The notes: a model not told the origin generated them from the letters alone. Counted from the first letter of the stretch, positions 19,013 to 27,933 are shown. The stretch is DNA of 40,520 nucleotides from Phycisphaerales bacterium (GCA_020352215.1 CP070675.1:4508810-4549329), one strand, 5' to 3'. A program made the numbers and translations.

Positions 19013-21631
19013 TTATGGACGGCTATCGCGATCCTGATGATCCTGTTCTGCGCATGTACGAATGGCCTCACGTGAATCCGTTGTCTCGCTTGCGCCCAAC
19101 ACATTCCGAACGATCGCCTCTATCTCGTCCTTGCTGATAGGCTTCATAACAAACTTTCTGATTCCCATACTCTCGGCCTCCTCCGGAGAGACGTTTTCGC
19201 CAAATCCAGTGCAAAGAATGACGGGAATGTCGGGCCTGATGGCCATAAGTTCCGTGGCCAACTGTGTACCGGTCAGATTCGGCATGATCTGGTCGGTGAT
19301 GACAAGGTCGAACTCATCAGGCTTCTCCTGAAATGTTTCCAGAGCATCGACGCTGCTCGTCTTGGCGATGACGGTGTACCCAAGTCGTTCCAACATCAGT
19401 TTTGTCACATCAACCATCATTCTCTCGTCATCGACCAATAGTATCACCTCGTGCTCCCTGGCAGCCGGGACTGGTGATTCTGATTCTTGAACTTCGGTGG
19501 CTTCGACCTTGGGGAGGAATATACAGAACGTGGTTCCCTCGCCGGGGGCACTTTCAACCTCAATTGCTCCATGATGACTTCTAATGATTCCGTGAACCAC
19601 GGACAGCCCCAATCCGGTCCCCTCGTTCACTTGCTTTGTAGTGAAAAACGGCTCAAAAATGCGCTCTATGACTTCCTTGTCCATACCGCAACCGGAATCA
19701 CTGACGGTGAGCTTCGCGTATTGACCCGGCCCCAAGCGCTCATCACCGATTCTCGTCTCCGATTCGAGAGTGATATCTGTGAGGCCAACCTGCAGCATAC
19801 CACCCGTCTCACGCATCGCATGTGAGGCGTTCGTGCAAAGATTCACCAACACCTGATGAATTTGGGTCGGATCGGCCAGAACCATGCTGGAATCAGCTTC
19901 TATCTTTCGAAAGATCTTTATTGTCGCGGGCAACGACGCCCTGAGCATTTTGAGTACTTCTTTGACAATGGAGCCAATCTCTGTCACTTCTTTTTCCTGC
20001 TGATTCTTGCGGCTAAAGGTCAATACTTGCCTGACGAGTTTTGTCGCCCGCTTACCACAAGAGAGTACGTTCTCAAGATTTTCCCGCACCGCAGCTCCCT
20101 CGGGAATATCCTCAATATCCTCAAGTGACAATTCCACATAGCCCTGCATTGCGGCCAGAATGTTGTTGAAATCGTGGGCAATACCTCCCGCCAATGTCCC
20201 GATAGCTTCCATCTTCTGCTTCTGGCTGAGTTGAAGTTCCAGATCTATCTTTTCCTTCTCAGCCTTCTTGCGCTTGGTGATGTCGAAGCCGTATCCGTTC
20301 ACGTAACCTTGTCCGACTATGGGTTGCAGTTTAATGAAGAATATGCGGCCATCATGACAGGTCAACTCGAACGCGGAACCATCTCTCGAATCCCAGACTT
20401 CTTCTATCTTCTTGCGCATAGGCTCGGGCAAACACTGACCTTCGTTGGCTCCCCATGTCTTGAGTACGGGTGCACTGGCGTCATTAGCGTAGAGGATTCT
20501 GCAATCCTGTGATATCCTCACGACGGGATTGGGGTCCTCGCTCGGAAATTTCGCCAAATCCTCAATTTCCTGAAACGCCCTTTTGCGCTCGGTAATGTCA
20601 GATATGATGTGGACTGCACCAATAAGATCCCCCTTGTTGTTTATGATGGGGTCTACTTTAATGTTGAGCCACTTTTCGCCCCTTTGGAGAACCTGTGTTT
20701 GACTGCGACCGGTCTTCCACATGCGCGTAAGTGGGCATTTCTTTACTGGTTCATCTGAGCCGTGAATGAGCTCGCAGCAGCTCCCACCTATGATCTCATC
20801 ATAAGGCTTATCCAGGAACCATGTCATAGCCTTATTGCATTGAAGTATTTTGCCGCCGTTCCTGTCAACTATGCAAACGCTATCAGTAATGGCGTTGAAA
20901 GTGCCCCGCCATTCTTGAGCGAAGGCACTGAGCTTTTCCTCGGTCCGTGCACGCTCGTGCAAGCGCTTTCGCACCTGGCGCGCAAATAGCCAAACAGATA
21001 TCATCAGCAGTAGAATGACGCTAATCGCTGTGAAGGCCCCCATAGCCCTCCGCCAATGCTTGTCGAGCCGAGTTTCCAAGACCCCGCACAGAGTATCAGC
21101 GAACTCCATTACCCCTTCCTGGTATGCGAACTTCTGCTGCTGATACTGCGAGCCTCGGAGCAGAGCCGCGGCCGCTTTAACGTCTCCCTGACGCACCAGG
21201 TCAAGAGCCTCACTCTCGATTGCAGCAAGCTTGTCATCGGCGAGAGTTGTTAAGACCGCCCCTGCGTTCACAGCATCGTCGCTGAGAACGCTCAGAAAGT
21301 CCTTGGTAGCAGGATTCGATCGCGGCCCGAAGTCTTCATAGCGAGTCACCCACTTCAGGTCGCCGGTAGCCGCGGCCATCCTCGCCGACATGGTGAGCAC
21401 CTCGTCACGGTACATAAAAGACCCCTTTAGAGCGATCACCTGCCTGAGTCGGGCATCGGTGGCCCTGGTACGTACCTGCGCCTGCCATGCTTGCCAAGCG
21501 AGGCTCCCAAGCATTGCCCCCACAACCAAGAGCAGCAAGACAGATATTTTGCGAGTGAATACGCCGACTATTCGAGCCCTGCGACTTGATACGCAATTAG
21601 TTTCTCTGTTCGTTCGTCTGCGGATGTCCAT
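19013..21631 (-). CDS. hybrid sensor histidine kinase with two PAS domains and a receiver
   Basis: The 872-aa protein has TM1 (about 29-47), a periplasmic helical sensor region (50-195) and TM2 (about 198-217). PAS1 (238-350) has a Cys pair and distal Cys (GGSCCELIHGSDEPVKKC); PAS2 is 355-455. The HisKA domain holds H486 (GTLAGGIAHDFNNIL), and HATPase_c has NLCTNASHA (N-box), DSGCGM and GTGLGLSVVHGI. A C-terminal receiver (728-845) has D734/D735, phospho-acceptor D780 (DLVITDQIMPN) and K830. The kinase core is the ntrB-like type often found in orphan hybrids. No cognate regulator with an output domain is encoded nearby. The signal is unknown. Confidence 0.93.
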   Translation of the reverse strand: MDIRRRTNRETNCVSSRRARIVGVFTRKISVLLLLVVGAMLGSLAWQAWQAQVRTRATDARLRQVIALKGSFMYRDEVLTMSARMAAATGDLKWVTRYEDFGPRSNPATKDFLSVLSDDAVNAGAVLTTLADDKLAAIESEALDLVRQGDVKAAAALLRGSQYQQQKFAYQEGVMEFADTLCGVLETRLDKHWRRAMGAFTAISVILLLMISVWLFARQVRKRLHERARTEEKLSAFAQEWRGTFNAITDSVCIVDRNGGKILQCNKAMTWFLDKPYDEIIGGSCCELIHGSDEPVKKCPLTRMWKTGRSQTQVLQRGEKWLNIKVDPIINNKGDLIGAVHIISDITERKRAFQEIEDLAKFPSEDPNPVVRISQDCRILYANDASAPVLKTWGANEGQCLPEPMRKKIEEVWDSRDGSAFELTCHDGRIFFIKLQPIVGQGYVNGYGFDITKRKKAEKEKIDLELQLSQKQKMEAIGTLAGGIAHDFNNILAAMQGYVELSLEDIEDIPEGAAVRENLENVLSCGKRATKLVRQVLTFSRKNQQEKEVTEIGSIVKEVLKMLRASLPATIKIFRKIEADSSMVLADPTQIHQVLVNLCTNASHAMRETGGMLQVGLTDITLESETRIGDERLGPGQYAKLTVSDSGCGMDKEVIERIFEPFFTTKQVNEGTGLGLSVVHGIIRSHHGAIEVESAPGEGTTFCIFLPKVEATEVQESESPVPAAREHEVILLVDDERMMVDVTKLMLERLGYTVIAKTSSVDALETFQEKPDEFDLVITDQIMPNLTGTQLATELMAIRPDIPVILCTGFGENVSPEEAESMGIRKFVMKPISKDEIEAIVRNVLGASETTDSREAIRTCAEQDHQDRDSRP

Positions 21632-21710
21632 TTCGCGGTCTTTCGGTTTTGCCGTTACTGATAATCTTGCTGTCAGCCGTGGCCATAGCTACTGCCGGAC
21701 CAATCAAATG

Positions 21711-21774
21711 CCGAGGTCTCCAGCTGTAACAGCGCAATTTCCGCGGCGCTCCGTTTGCCGTCACGGAGCCTCGG
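21711..21774 (-). other. nested inverted repeats upstream of the kinase gene
   Basis: CCGAGG (21711-21716) can pair with CCTCGG (21769-21774). Inside lies a perfect 7-bp stem, GCTCCGT/ACGGAGC (21748-21754, 21763-21769), with an 8-nt loop; the two stems share base 21769, so they cannot both form in full. The region is about 80-140 bp before the kinase ATG and could fold in its leader. I could not match it to a known riboswitch consensus. Confidence 0.35.
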
Positions 21775-21909
21775 CTGGTCTCCACCACCCAACAAAGCAG
21801 GCCTGCACCGGCAACAGTGTGGTTAGCAAGAGTAAAGGGGCACATCCCCAATGCGGCGGGATCGTGTGTGTCACTTCCCTCTTTCTCCAGCACGAGCCGG
21901 ATTCACTGC

Positions 21910-22305
21910 TTAAGATGCGCTCTTCTTGTGGCCTTTGCCCTTGGACCGCGCCTGTAAGCCGGGTGGCAGTGATTTTCTGGCTGTCGGCGCCCAGCCACCG
22001 TCGGCCCTTAAACTGATCTCCCAGGCATCGCCTCGCAGACGATAGAAGTAGCCCTCGTGGTAGTAGTGGTTGGTTAGTCCCACAACAACGTAGACCCCGC
22101 GGCCGGCATCAAAGGTCAGCTCGTATCCGCCAACCTGCTTGCGACGATAACCATGTGCTTTGGCATGAGCAGGCGGGCCGTGGCCGATCTTTCGCCCCGG
22201 GCCGGGGCTTGGATAACAGGAAACGTCCAGAGTCTCACATGACGCCAGGACGAATACCGCGCACACGGACACTACTACGAGCCAGATTCTGGGTTTAGAG
22301 GTCAT
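21910..22305 (-). CDS. small lipoprotein with basic tail
   Basis: The 131-aa product has lipobox VLASC (C23), a Pro/Gly/His linker (GPGRKIGHGPPAHAKAHGYRRK), a compact aromatic strand-rich core (GGYELTFDAGRGVYVVVGLTNHYYHEGYFYRLRGDAWEIS) and a Lys-rich end. The core is reminiscent of small proteobacterial lipoproteins with a GVYVVVG-x-x-xHYYH signature, whose function I do not know. GGGAACGG precedes the ATG. Membrane-tethered periplasmic location is inferred from the lipobox. Confidence 0.7.
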   Translation of the reverse strand: MTSKPRIWLVVVSVCAVFVLASCETLDVSCYPSPGPGRKIGHGPPAHAKAHGYRRKQVGGYELTFDAGRGVYVVVGLTNHYYHEGYFYRLRGDAWEISLRADGGWAPTARKSLPPGLQARSKGKGHKKSAS

Positions 22306-22403
22306 TTTCCGTTCCCTTTTAATCTAAACAGCGGCTATGCGAACTCTCAACCAAAGTATAAGAACCGTACAGCAGGGAGGCAAAACCGCCGGGCGGAGCA
22401 TGA

Positions 22404-22637
22404 TCAGAGGATTCTCGCCCGATAATCAGCGGACAATACAGGCGGTCTCCGCAACCCAGAAGAGGCCAGAGGCTCAGGCAAGCATACGAGGGCAAGGGAG
22501 CAGGCCCCGCATGCCAGAGTCAGTGAAAACCTGCGCTGAATGCAGGCTGCGCAGAGCACTAGACAGGCTATGACGATCACGCCGATGGCAACGATGAGAA
22601 GGCCAAGCCAGAATTCTTGTTTAGTCATGCCACACAT
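22404..22637 (-). CDS. tiny membrane protein, uncertain
   Basis: From the ATG at 22637 the 77-aa product begins MCGMTKQEFWLGLLIVAIGVIVIACLVLCAACIQRR, one strong membrane helix followed by a basic stop-transfer sequence. GGTGA lies upstream. It starts 30 bp after another tiny membrane-protein gene. The C-terminal half has an odd composition (SLTLACGACSLALVCLPEP), and the true end could differ. Confidence 0.4.
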   Translation of the reverse strand: MCGMTKQEFWLGLLIVAIGVIVIACLVLCAACIQRRFSLTLACGACSLALVCLPEPLASSGLRRPPVLSADYRARIL

Positions 22638-22667
22638 AGTGCTCACCAATCACTGTGGCGGGTTCCA

Positions 22668-22880
22668 TTATGATCGACACTGGGCCAATCCGGCCTGATC
22701 CGCCCGTCGGAGTGTGATAAAACCGCCGGGCCGACCTACAACTTGCCGTCCGCATCGCCGTCTGGGATATATCGGGTATTCCCAAAGAAGTGCGAGAACT
22801 ACTGCGGCCGAGATGAATGCCAGTATCAAGATTTGCTTGAGTTTGCTTGGGCCCACTCTTCCGTGTTTGCGACAAACCAT
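22668..22880 (-). CDS. tiny membrane protein, unknown
   Basis: The ATG at 22880 has a strong ribosome site (GGAGG, six bases away), which decides this start over 22898. The 70-aa product has a basic N-terminus (MVCRKHGRVGPSKLKQ), one membrane helix (ILILAFISAAVVLALLW) and an Arg-rich tail. With the next small gene it forms a likely two-gene unit. No family is recognised. Confidence 0.5.
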   Translation of the reverse strand: MVCRKHGRVGPSKLKQILILAFISAAVVLALLWEYPIYPRRRCGRQVVGRPGGFITLRRADQAGLAQCRS

Positions 22881-23126
22881 TGTGCCCCTCCGGAGCAAGA
22901 ATGCAGACGACTCGAGCTTGCAAAATCCCTCTAAATAAGGTGGCCTCTATATGAACTATAGGCCATGCCGGCAGGAATGCAAAAGGCTGCTCCAGAGCAG
23001 TATGGTGGTGCGTTGCCCGTCACGGCAAAAACGCGTTTTGGGCGTGCGGGCCACCATTTTGGGGCCCGGAATTGCGGTGAAAGACAAAAGCCACAAGCGG
23101 CGATTTCAGATCAAAGGTGAAGCTCT

Positions 23127-23495
23127 TCACCGTCGGGCGAGACAGAACAGGACAAAGCAGTTAGTCCGAAGGGATGACAACAACCCGAGCACTACCGGCC
23201 GTAGCCGAGCGACTTGGGAACTGGTGTTGCGCCTTGGACCCGGAGGCCTTCGCCGGTGTGTTGGATTCAGCATCTTCGACTGCTTGGGGGGCTTTCGCCT
23301 CTCCACCAGTTGACGGTGGGTGGCCCACCCAACCAACACGACGGCCAGAATCAGGAAGACTACTCCGAGCACGGTGGGCCATCGCACACCCAGATGACTG
23401 CTCGTGAATCGCCCCGCCGCTTGCCAACGCTCGGTGGTTGCGAGCGCTGCAATAACAGCGCCCAAAACACCTGTGATTGCAGCCTCCAATGTCAT
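23127..23495 (-). CDS. small two-helix membrane protein, possibly frameshifted
   Basis: The 122-aa frame starts MTLEAAITGVLGAVIAALATTERWQ and has a second hydrophobic stretch (TVLGVVFLILAVVLVGWATHRQLV), with AGAGG just before the ATG. After residue about 65 it becomes Arg/Pro-rich. The neighbouring frame over 23161-23310 reads GGEAKAPQAVEDAESNTPAKASG ... VVVIPSD and looks like a normal hydrophilic tail. A one-base frameshift near 23310 (real or sequencing) would join the two. Function unknown. Confidence 0.45.
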   Translation of the reverse strand: MTLEAAITGVLGAVIAALATTERWQAAGRFTSSHLGVRWPTVLGVVFLILAVVLVGWATHRQLVERRKPPKQSKMLNPTHRRRPPGPRRNTSSQVARLRPVVLGLLSSLRTNCFVLFCLARR

Positions 23496-23594
23496 CTCGC
23501 CTCTTCAAAGCCTATTTAGAGCCTAAAAGAGCCCAGCTCTTGGTTCCCCACGTAGTCCACTGTGATGACGGCAGCGATCAGAAGCACGAATGCC

Positions 23595-24008
23595 TCATCG
23601 CGACGATCCAACCGACAGTTCGGAACGCCTCAACTGCAAAAGGTGTTCCAGAACATCCGGTCTGCTGATTATGCCAACCAGCTTTCCGTCTTTCGATGTC
23701 ACCGGGACCCTTCTGAAGTAGTTGATCAACATGAAATCAATGATGGTTTTGAGACTGTCGTCTTCCCTGTAGTAAACCGCTGGTTGCGTCATGAAGGCAT
23801 CAACCGGTTTCTTCTTCTGGTCTTCGTCAGCGTAGAACAGTCTGAGCAAGTCTTTCTCACTGATGACGCCGACCAAGGTCATGTCTTCATCGACGACAGG
23901 CATGCCGGTAATGTCGTTCTTCACCAGAAGCTCACCCGCTTCATATACCGGGGTCTCCTTGGTGACCGAAACCACATCCGTAGTCATAATGTGCTTTGCC
24001 TTGATCAT
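23595..24008 (-). CDS. CBS-domain pair protein
   Basis: The 137-aa protein is a single Bateman module: CBS1 (MIKAKHIMTTDVVSVTKETPVYEAGELLVKNDITGMPVVDEDMTLVGVISEKDLLRL) and CBS2 (VDAFMTQPAVYYREDDSLKTIIDFMLINYFRRVPVTSKDGKLVGIISRPDVLEHLL). Such modules bind adenine nucleotides and sense energy state, usually together with a partner protein that cannot be identified here. The start is the ATG at 24008 with GGAGG at ideal spacing; a codon 15 bp earlier is too close to that site. Cytoplasmic. Confidence 0.9.
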   Translation of the reverse strand: MIKAKHIMTTDVVSVTKETPVYEAGELLVKNDITGMPVVDEDMTLVGVISEKDLLRLFYADEDQKKKPVDAFMTQPAVYYREDDSLKTIIDFMLINYFRRVPVTSKDGKLVGIISRPDVLEHLLQLRRSELSVGSSR

Positions 24009-24302
24009 TCGGGCCTCCCTCATCTACAACTTCCCGATTCCAGTGTGCCGCGCGGTGTACGTCCCCGGTTGCAGACGTAATATCGGTTATAGGCTGGGCC
24101 GATTTGAGCAGAAATGAGCAAGCAATGCCGCTGCAGCACAAGTATGCGGCGAAGACACCGCGTGGATGAGCACATCGATGCACAGAACTGAGCGGGACAA
24201 CTGTAACCGTCTTGTGCCGAATCAGACCAATGCCAAGCAATACAGTGAGCTGCGCTGAGGGCGTCTCGTGCGGCTTTCTATTGGCCTGCCTGTCGCCTGT
24301 TG

Positions 24303-24464
24303 TCAAAGGGTTTGCGGGGTTTCAGCGATTTCGTCTCCCTCAAGCTGCTCGACTCTGCTCTTGAGGTCCTCGATTTCCTCCCGCAACGCGTTGAAGGTAT
24401 CACGAACGTGAAACAACCATTGCAGGTTTTGAATACCCTTGTCCAGCTCGTCCGTAGCTATCAT
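24303..24464 (-). CDS. 53-aa coiled-coil protein
   Basis: The frame MIATDELDKGIQNLQWLFHVRDTF is followed by a clear heptad helix (ALREEIEDLKSRVEQLEGDE) and stops after ETPQTL. CGGAG lies seven bases before the ATG. Charge and heptad pattern suggest a short dimerising coiled coil in the cytoplasm. Small size and clean composition make it credible. Role unknown. Confidence 0.6.
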   Translation of the reverse strand: MIATDELDKGIQNLQWLFHVRDTFNALREEIEDLKSRVEQLEGDEIAETPQTL

Positions 24465-24673
24465 TCTATATCTCCGTCAGTGGCCCTGTCCAATTGGACT
24501 GTTGTGCCGTTCTGTCAACTCAACGATTTGCCGGCGTGTGTCTGCTTGAGAAACGTCAATCGCCCTGTTCTCAAATCCATTTGTTACTGCATCCTTAGAT
24601 TTTATCGGGCATACAGCTTCGTTTTATGCAGCAAAAACGTGTCACAAGGTGTGATACCTGTCGAGGTGAGTCC

Positions 24674-24737
24674 GGGCGCTCTGCGATCACAGAGCGCCCG
24701 CAGACAGTAAATGGGCCGTGGGTGCTTGGCCGCACCC
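24674..24737 (-). terminator. two stacked hairpins after the 24809 gene
   Basis: A perfect 10-bp stem GGGCGCTCTG/CAGAGCGCCC (24674-24683, 24690-24699) has a 6-nt loop. A second stem GGGTGC/GCACCC (24720-24725, 24132-equivalent position 24732-24737) lies nearer the gene. Both are within 140 bp 3' of the secreted-protein stop. No long U tract follows, so termination may be Rho-assisted, or the hairpins may protect the 3' end. Confidence 0.45.
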
Positions 24738-24808
24738 ATTGGATGTCTGAGTCCGACCAGCAGTTCGGTACTACACTGCTGTATGAGTCAGTCGGCAGCC
24801 TTTCAAGG

Positions 24809-25468
24809 CTACCATTTGCCAAATCCGGGGCCGGCCGGGCTGACGTAAGTGGCTCCCGCGCCGCTCTCGACCTCCAGGATAGTTGCGAAGGAACCCCAGA
24901 TTTCCGGGCCGATCTCAGTCCCGTCGGCGGTATACCATATGCCGCCAACCAGTTCAGCGTCTCCAGGGACAGCTATGATCTTGGTGAAATAGGTCCAGTG
25001 GTCCTCGCCTTCGCCGCCCGACATGTGGTTCGTTTCCCATGCGCCAGAGCCAATGTAAGAAGCGAAACCATAGTGGCGGTCCAGAGCACCGTCGCCGTCG
25101 CAGTCCTTGTTGCTGAGCCAGGCATCGTTCCATTTCATCTCAAGATCGACATCACGGTATGGCCAGTACCACTTGGACACAGCATCGGGATTGTCCGCCA
25201 AGTAGGCCTCTGTGTCACCTTCATAGGGTGGCAATCCATCTCTGCCCAGGTAGACATTGGCATACGAGCCGTTGAACAGATGGGCCTGATAGTTGTAGCC
25301 AAAGGGATCATAGCCGACCTGGATGGGAGTCCCCGCCAGATAGTGACCCGGAGAGTACTCTATTAGCCCATCTTGGATGGTGACACAGCCGTCGTCTTTC
25401 TTGGCGACTGACACGCCGACGAGTATCAAACAGCACACGATAGCCAGCAGAATCTTTGCCGATTTCAT
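24809..25468 (-). CDS. secreted protein of unknown function (no sorting tag)
   Basis: The 219-aa product has a Sec signal (MKSAKILLAIVCCLILVGVSVA). The mature part opens CVTIQDGLIEYSPGHYLAGTPIQVGYDPFGYNYQAHLFNGSYANVYLGRDG. It carries KWYWPYRDVDLEMKWNDAWLSNKDCDGDGALDRHYG, whose DCDGDGALDRH looks like a short Ca-binding loop, and ends PAGPGFGKW. I associate this pattern with a conserved secreted family of unknown role. It lacks the C-terminal tag of its neighbours, yet its promoter has the same architecture as theirs. GGAGGAGG precedes the ATG. Confidence 0.75.
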   Translation of the reverse strand: MKSAKILLAIVCCLILVGVSVAKKDDGCVTIQDGLIEYSPGHYLAGTPIQVGYDPFGYNYQAHLFNGSYANVYLGRDGLPPYEGDTEAYLADNPDAVSKWYWPYRDVDLEMKWNDAWLSNKDCDGDGALDRHYGFASYIGSGAWETNHMSGGEGEDHWTYFTKIIAVPGDAELVGGIWYTADGTEIGPEIWGSFATILEVESGAGATYVSPAGPGFGKW

Positions 25469-25725
25469 TTTCGACCTCCTCCAAAAGTCAACAAATACTT
25501 TGTTTCTGGATCATCAACAGCCAAACACGCATCCTTTTTGCACACCCTCCCCGCAGGCTCGATTGAATAGTTGCCTCAATTTCCGCAATACCTCCTTTCT
25601 CCCCCTTCTCTCAATGCCCGCTACGAAGAGCCGGCCTCCTGTGCCCATGTTGCCGAGGGTAACGGCACCGGGGTATGAGTGGGATCTCCAGTCCAGACTT
25701 ACCGCTCCTCCCTGAATCCTGCTAT

Positions 25726-25755
25726 ATCCTACCAGACTCCAGACAGGATTGTCAA
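25726..25755 (-). promoter_or_regulatory. array-type promoter A (for the 24809 gene)
   Basis: Minus strand: T-rich AGTTTCCACG, then TTGACA (25750-25755), an 18-bp spacer and TAGGAT (25726-25731). Fourteen bases later comes GGAGGAG. The leader to the ATG is about 250 nt. The -10 is the weakest of the set. Confidence 0.5.
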
Positions 25756-26010
25756 CGTGGAAACTACGTCTTTTTGAGGTGTTCTGGGATTTCAGGCGCG
25801 AATCTTACCGTAAAAACCACGTATTCTTGGGAAAAGATGTGATTCTTGCACTCTCTGCCTAACCCGACGGAGAGGGTTTTCGCGTTCCAGAATGGCTGAA
25901 CTCAAGCTGAGGGGCATCTGAAGTACAGTTCCTATGCAGTCGTCCATTCCCCGAGCGTGAAGCGCCAACGATGGGGACGCGGGGCAGATTCTATGGACGG
26001 CTGCAAATGA

Positions 26011-26046
26011 AGAAGGGCTGCAAGCGTCAGAACTCACAGCCCTTCT
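26011..26046 (-). terminator. AAGGGCTG-type terminator of the DUF4114 gene
   Basis: AGAAGGGCTG (26011-26020) pairs with CAGCCCTTCT (26037-26046) around a 16-nt loop, 23 bp after the stop. Nearly the same hairpin and flank recur at 34801-34832. Confidence 0.7.
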
Positions 26047-26069
26047 GAAGTTATGTCCCGCAGATGTTC

Positions 26070-26870
26070 TTACAGTGTTCTGCGTCTTCGCAACCAACCT
26101 ACAAGGCCCATGCCGATGCTGCCAAGCACGACGGCTCCCGGCGCGGGGATCGGCATGACACGGTCGATCAAGTACATCATATCGTCGTAGTCGTCGTCCC
26201 CCAATGTTGTGCCGTCCCACGGCAGATCTTCCCATCCGATCAGAAGCGGGTCGTTCAGTGTCACCTGTACGGGGCCACCACCGAAATCAACGTATATGGA
26301 AGCCCCATCGGCGCCCGGAAGATCGAATGTCATCATGTGATCCCAACCTGCGGGGTTGATCCCGGCCTCCGAGTAGTAGATGCCCGAAGGCACGGAGTCC
26401 AGATACCAGCCAAAGTTCGTACCGGGGGCAAGGCCCGTCATCGCAGCCGGATACGGATTGGCCGCAGAGCCGTCACCGGCAAAGCCAAACCCGGAGAACG
26501 GCCCCAAGACGGGGGTTCTGACGGCGCCAGAGCCAAGATCGGTATACACGCCGACGGTGTTCTGATTCCCCGCCGACAGGCCGATCAGCGCCACCATACC
26601 GGTGAGGTCCCTCCATATCTCATCGGGCCCGGTAAAGAGCGGGTCGATGGCGTAATTGCGGGCGTAGGCGGTCCCCAAAATCTGATTAACCGCGTCGTTG
26701 AGATCCGGCCCTGCATCGTTGTCGTCGTTGGCAGTCGGTATTCCGTTGACCGCCCCACCCTGCGCCACGGCGTAGACATCATTCGTCACGTTCGGCGGGA
26801 AGGGCCCGGCTACTGCCCAACTTGACAGACTCAGCACCACCACAGAAAGAATTACTATTAGTTTGTTCAT
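26070..26870 (-). CDS. DUF4114 protein with PEP-CTERM-like sorting tag
   Basis: The 266-aa product has a Sec signal (1-22) and a C-terminal DUF4114-like segment (residues about 155-238) with the typical acidic end [30 protein letters not shown]. It closes with the sorting tag [26 protein letters not shown]. The tag (PxPG motif, hydrophobic span, Arg cluster) is expected to be recognised by an exosortase-like enzyme at the inner membrane, with the protein then released or attached to the surface. No exosortase gene is in this window. GGAGGAGG precedes the ATG. The promoter is at 27078-27106. Confidence 0.85.
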   Translation of the reverse strand: MNKLIVILSVVVLSLSSWAVAGPFPPNVTNDVYAVAQGGAVNGIPTANDDNDAGPDLNDAVNQILGTAYARNYAIDPLFTGPDEIWRDLTGMVALIGLSAGNQNTVGVYTDLGSGAVRTPVLGPFSGFGFAGDGSAANPYPAAMTGLAPGTNFGWYLDSVPSGIYYSEAGINPAGWDHMMTFDLPGADGASIYVDFGGGPVQVTLNDPLLIGWEDLPWDGTTLGDDDYDDMMYLIDRVMPIPAPGAVVLGSIGMGLVGWLRRRRTL

Positions 26871-27077
26871 TTGCCTCCTCCTTCCTGCGCGCGCCCAAAA
26901 GGCTCACGCACTTGCAGAAACTCTATTTGCGATGCTTTCCGCACCTCCAGTCTTTACCGCCCGTGCACGAGCTCGAGCGGCACGCTTAGTCCACACAGAC
27001 TCGCTGCAAAATGCCCAGCGGTATTAGTTGCATCGAGGCGGAATCTCTACCGACCACCTCCATTTTCCCTACCTGGT

Positions 27078-27106
27078 ATTATACAGGAATGCCCGGCAAT
27101 CGTCAA
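27078..27106 (-). promoter_or_regulatory. array-type promoter B (for the DUF4114 gene)
   Basis: Minus strand: GCAGTTTCCAA, TTGACG (27101-27106), a 17-bp spacer and a perfect TATAAT (27078-27083), with GGAGGTGG about 16 bases later. The leader is about 200 nt. Confidence 0.7.
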
Positions 27107-27160
27107 TTGGAAACTGCATATTCTTGGGGTGCGGATCAGCGTTTTTGGCCCGGAATTGAG

Positions 27161-27253
27161 GGTGCCCGAAGAATTTTGGAAGAGACTCTTTATGTCTTCA
27201 GATCCAGCGGAGGAAAATGGCAAAGGGCTGCCGGTGTCACAACTCACAGCCCT
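27161..27253. repeat. intergenic cassette repeat, copy 1
   Basis: The block GGTGCCCGAAGAATTTTGG ... AGATCCAGCGG ... GCAAAGGGCTG ends in a terminator hairpin (27224-27230 with 27247-27253). It is clearly related to 34737-34832 and more weakly to 33361-33464. In each case it lies between the terminator of one secreted gene and the promoter of the next. Confidence 0.65.
27224..27253 (-). terminator. terminator after the GLUG/EF-hand fragment
   Basis: AGGGCTG/CAGCCCT, a 7-bp stem with a 16-nt loop, about 30 bp downstream of the stop at 27285, followed by T-poor sequence. Same hairpin family as elsewhere in the array. Confidence 0.6.
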
Positions 27254-27284
27254 CTCTCTGTTCGAACCTAAACTTGTGACAAGC

Positions 27285-27772
27285 CTATTGAACACCTGCG
27301 AGCCAGTTCTCGGCCAACTGCTCCAGGTCGGCGAAGTCAACATCTCCGTCATCGGTAAGATCGGTTCTCCCGCCGCCGCACCAGAAGCTGCCGTCAGTTC
27401 CGAGCCAGCGTGCGGCTAACGCGCAGAAGTCGGCAAAGTCTGCGTCATGATCGCCGTCAAAGTCCCCTATGATGAACTGCCACGTTAGCTTCGGATAATC
27501 CTCTCCATCGCAGATACACCAAGTGTCCTCGGTTCCATTTGCGCTCTCGCCCACGAAGTCCCACCCGGCGGATGTGAACGTACTTGCCATTTGCATCTCG
27601 GCTGTGTTCTTGCGCCCGTCTGCGGTGCATCCCGTACCGCCGTATTTTTGCTCGCCACACATGTAGCTCTTGTTGCTGGTCCAGCTATCCCAGAAGCAGT
27701 CGGTAATGGTCCCGCCATTGCCTCCCACGAGGCCGCCGGCGCGATTTGTCATGCAGAGCGGGGTGTGGTGCA
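27285..27772 (-). pseudogene. 5'-truncated GLUG-motif secreted protein with EF-hand/dockerin-like end
   Basis: The recognisable part begins with a GLUG-like motif (AGGLVGGNGGTITDCFWDSWTSN) and runs through conserved AEMQMASTFTSAGWDFVGESANGTEDTWCICDGEDYPKLTW. It ends in two EF-hand-like loops (DFDGDHDADFADFCALAARW and DLTDDGDVDFADLEQLAENW), a C-terminus frequent in secreted Planctomycetota proteins. Full proteins of this kind have long beta-helical repeat regions and a signal peptide before this point, and neither is present. The frame opens upstream into unrelated sequence, so the gene is broken and only its 3' end remains. Expression is doubtful. Confidence 0.7.
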
Positions 27773-27866
27773 CGTTGGAAATGCAAGGGCAGCGGGATTC
27801 GCAAATCGGCAAACACAGGGCGATTATCTCGTGTCCGGCCGGAGGAGCCGGCGGAAAGGGGCGTGC

Positions 27867-27931
27867 TGAGCCTTCAAGCCCCTGCGCGAAGGTAGCCTTC
27901 CTCCTCTCTCAGCAGCACAGGGGCCGTTTTT
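27867..27931 (+). ncRNA. candidate small hairpin RNA, copy 2
   Basis: The sequence TGAGCCTTCAAGCCCCTGCG is followed by a C/U-rich loop (TTCCTCCTCTCTC), then GCAGCACAGGGGC and five T. GCCCCTG (27878-27884) pairs with CAGGGGC (27918-27924). It matches the 37737-37804 element in the 5' block (19 of 20 bases), the pyrimidine loop, the GCAGC motif and the T tract. It ends directly at promoter G of the tail-collar gene. No good promoter of its own is visible, so it may be a processed RNA, an upstream terminator, or a decayed copy. Confidence 0.45.
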
Positions 27932-27933
27932 CC

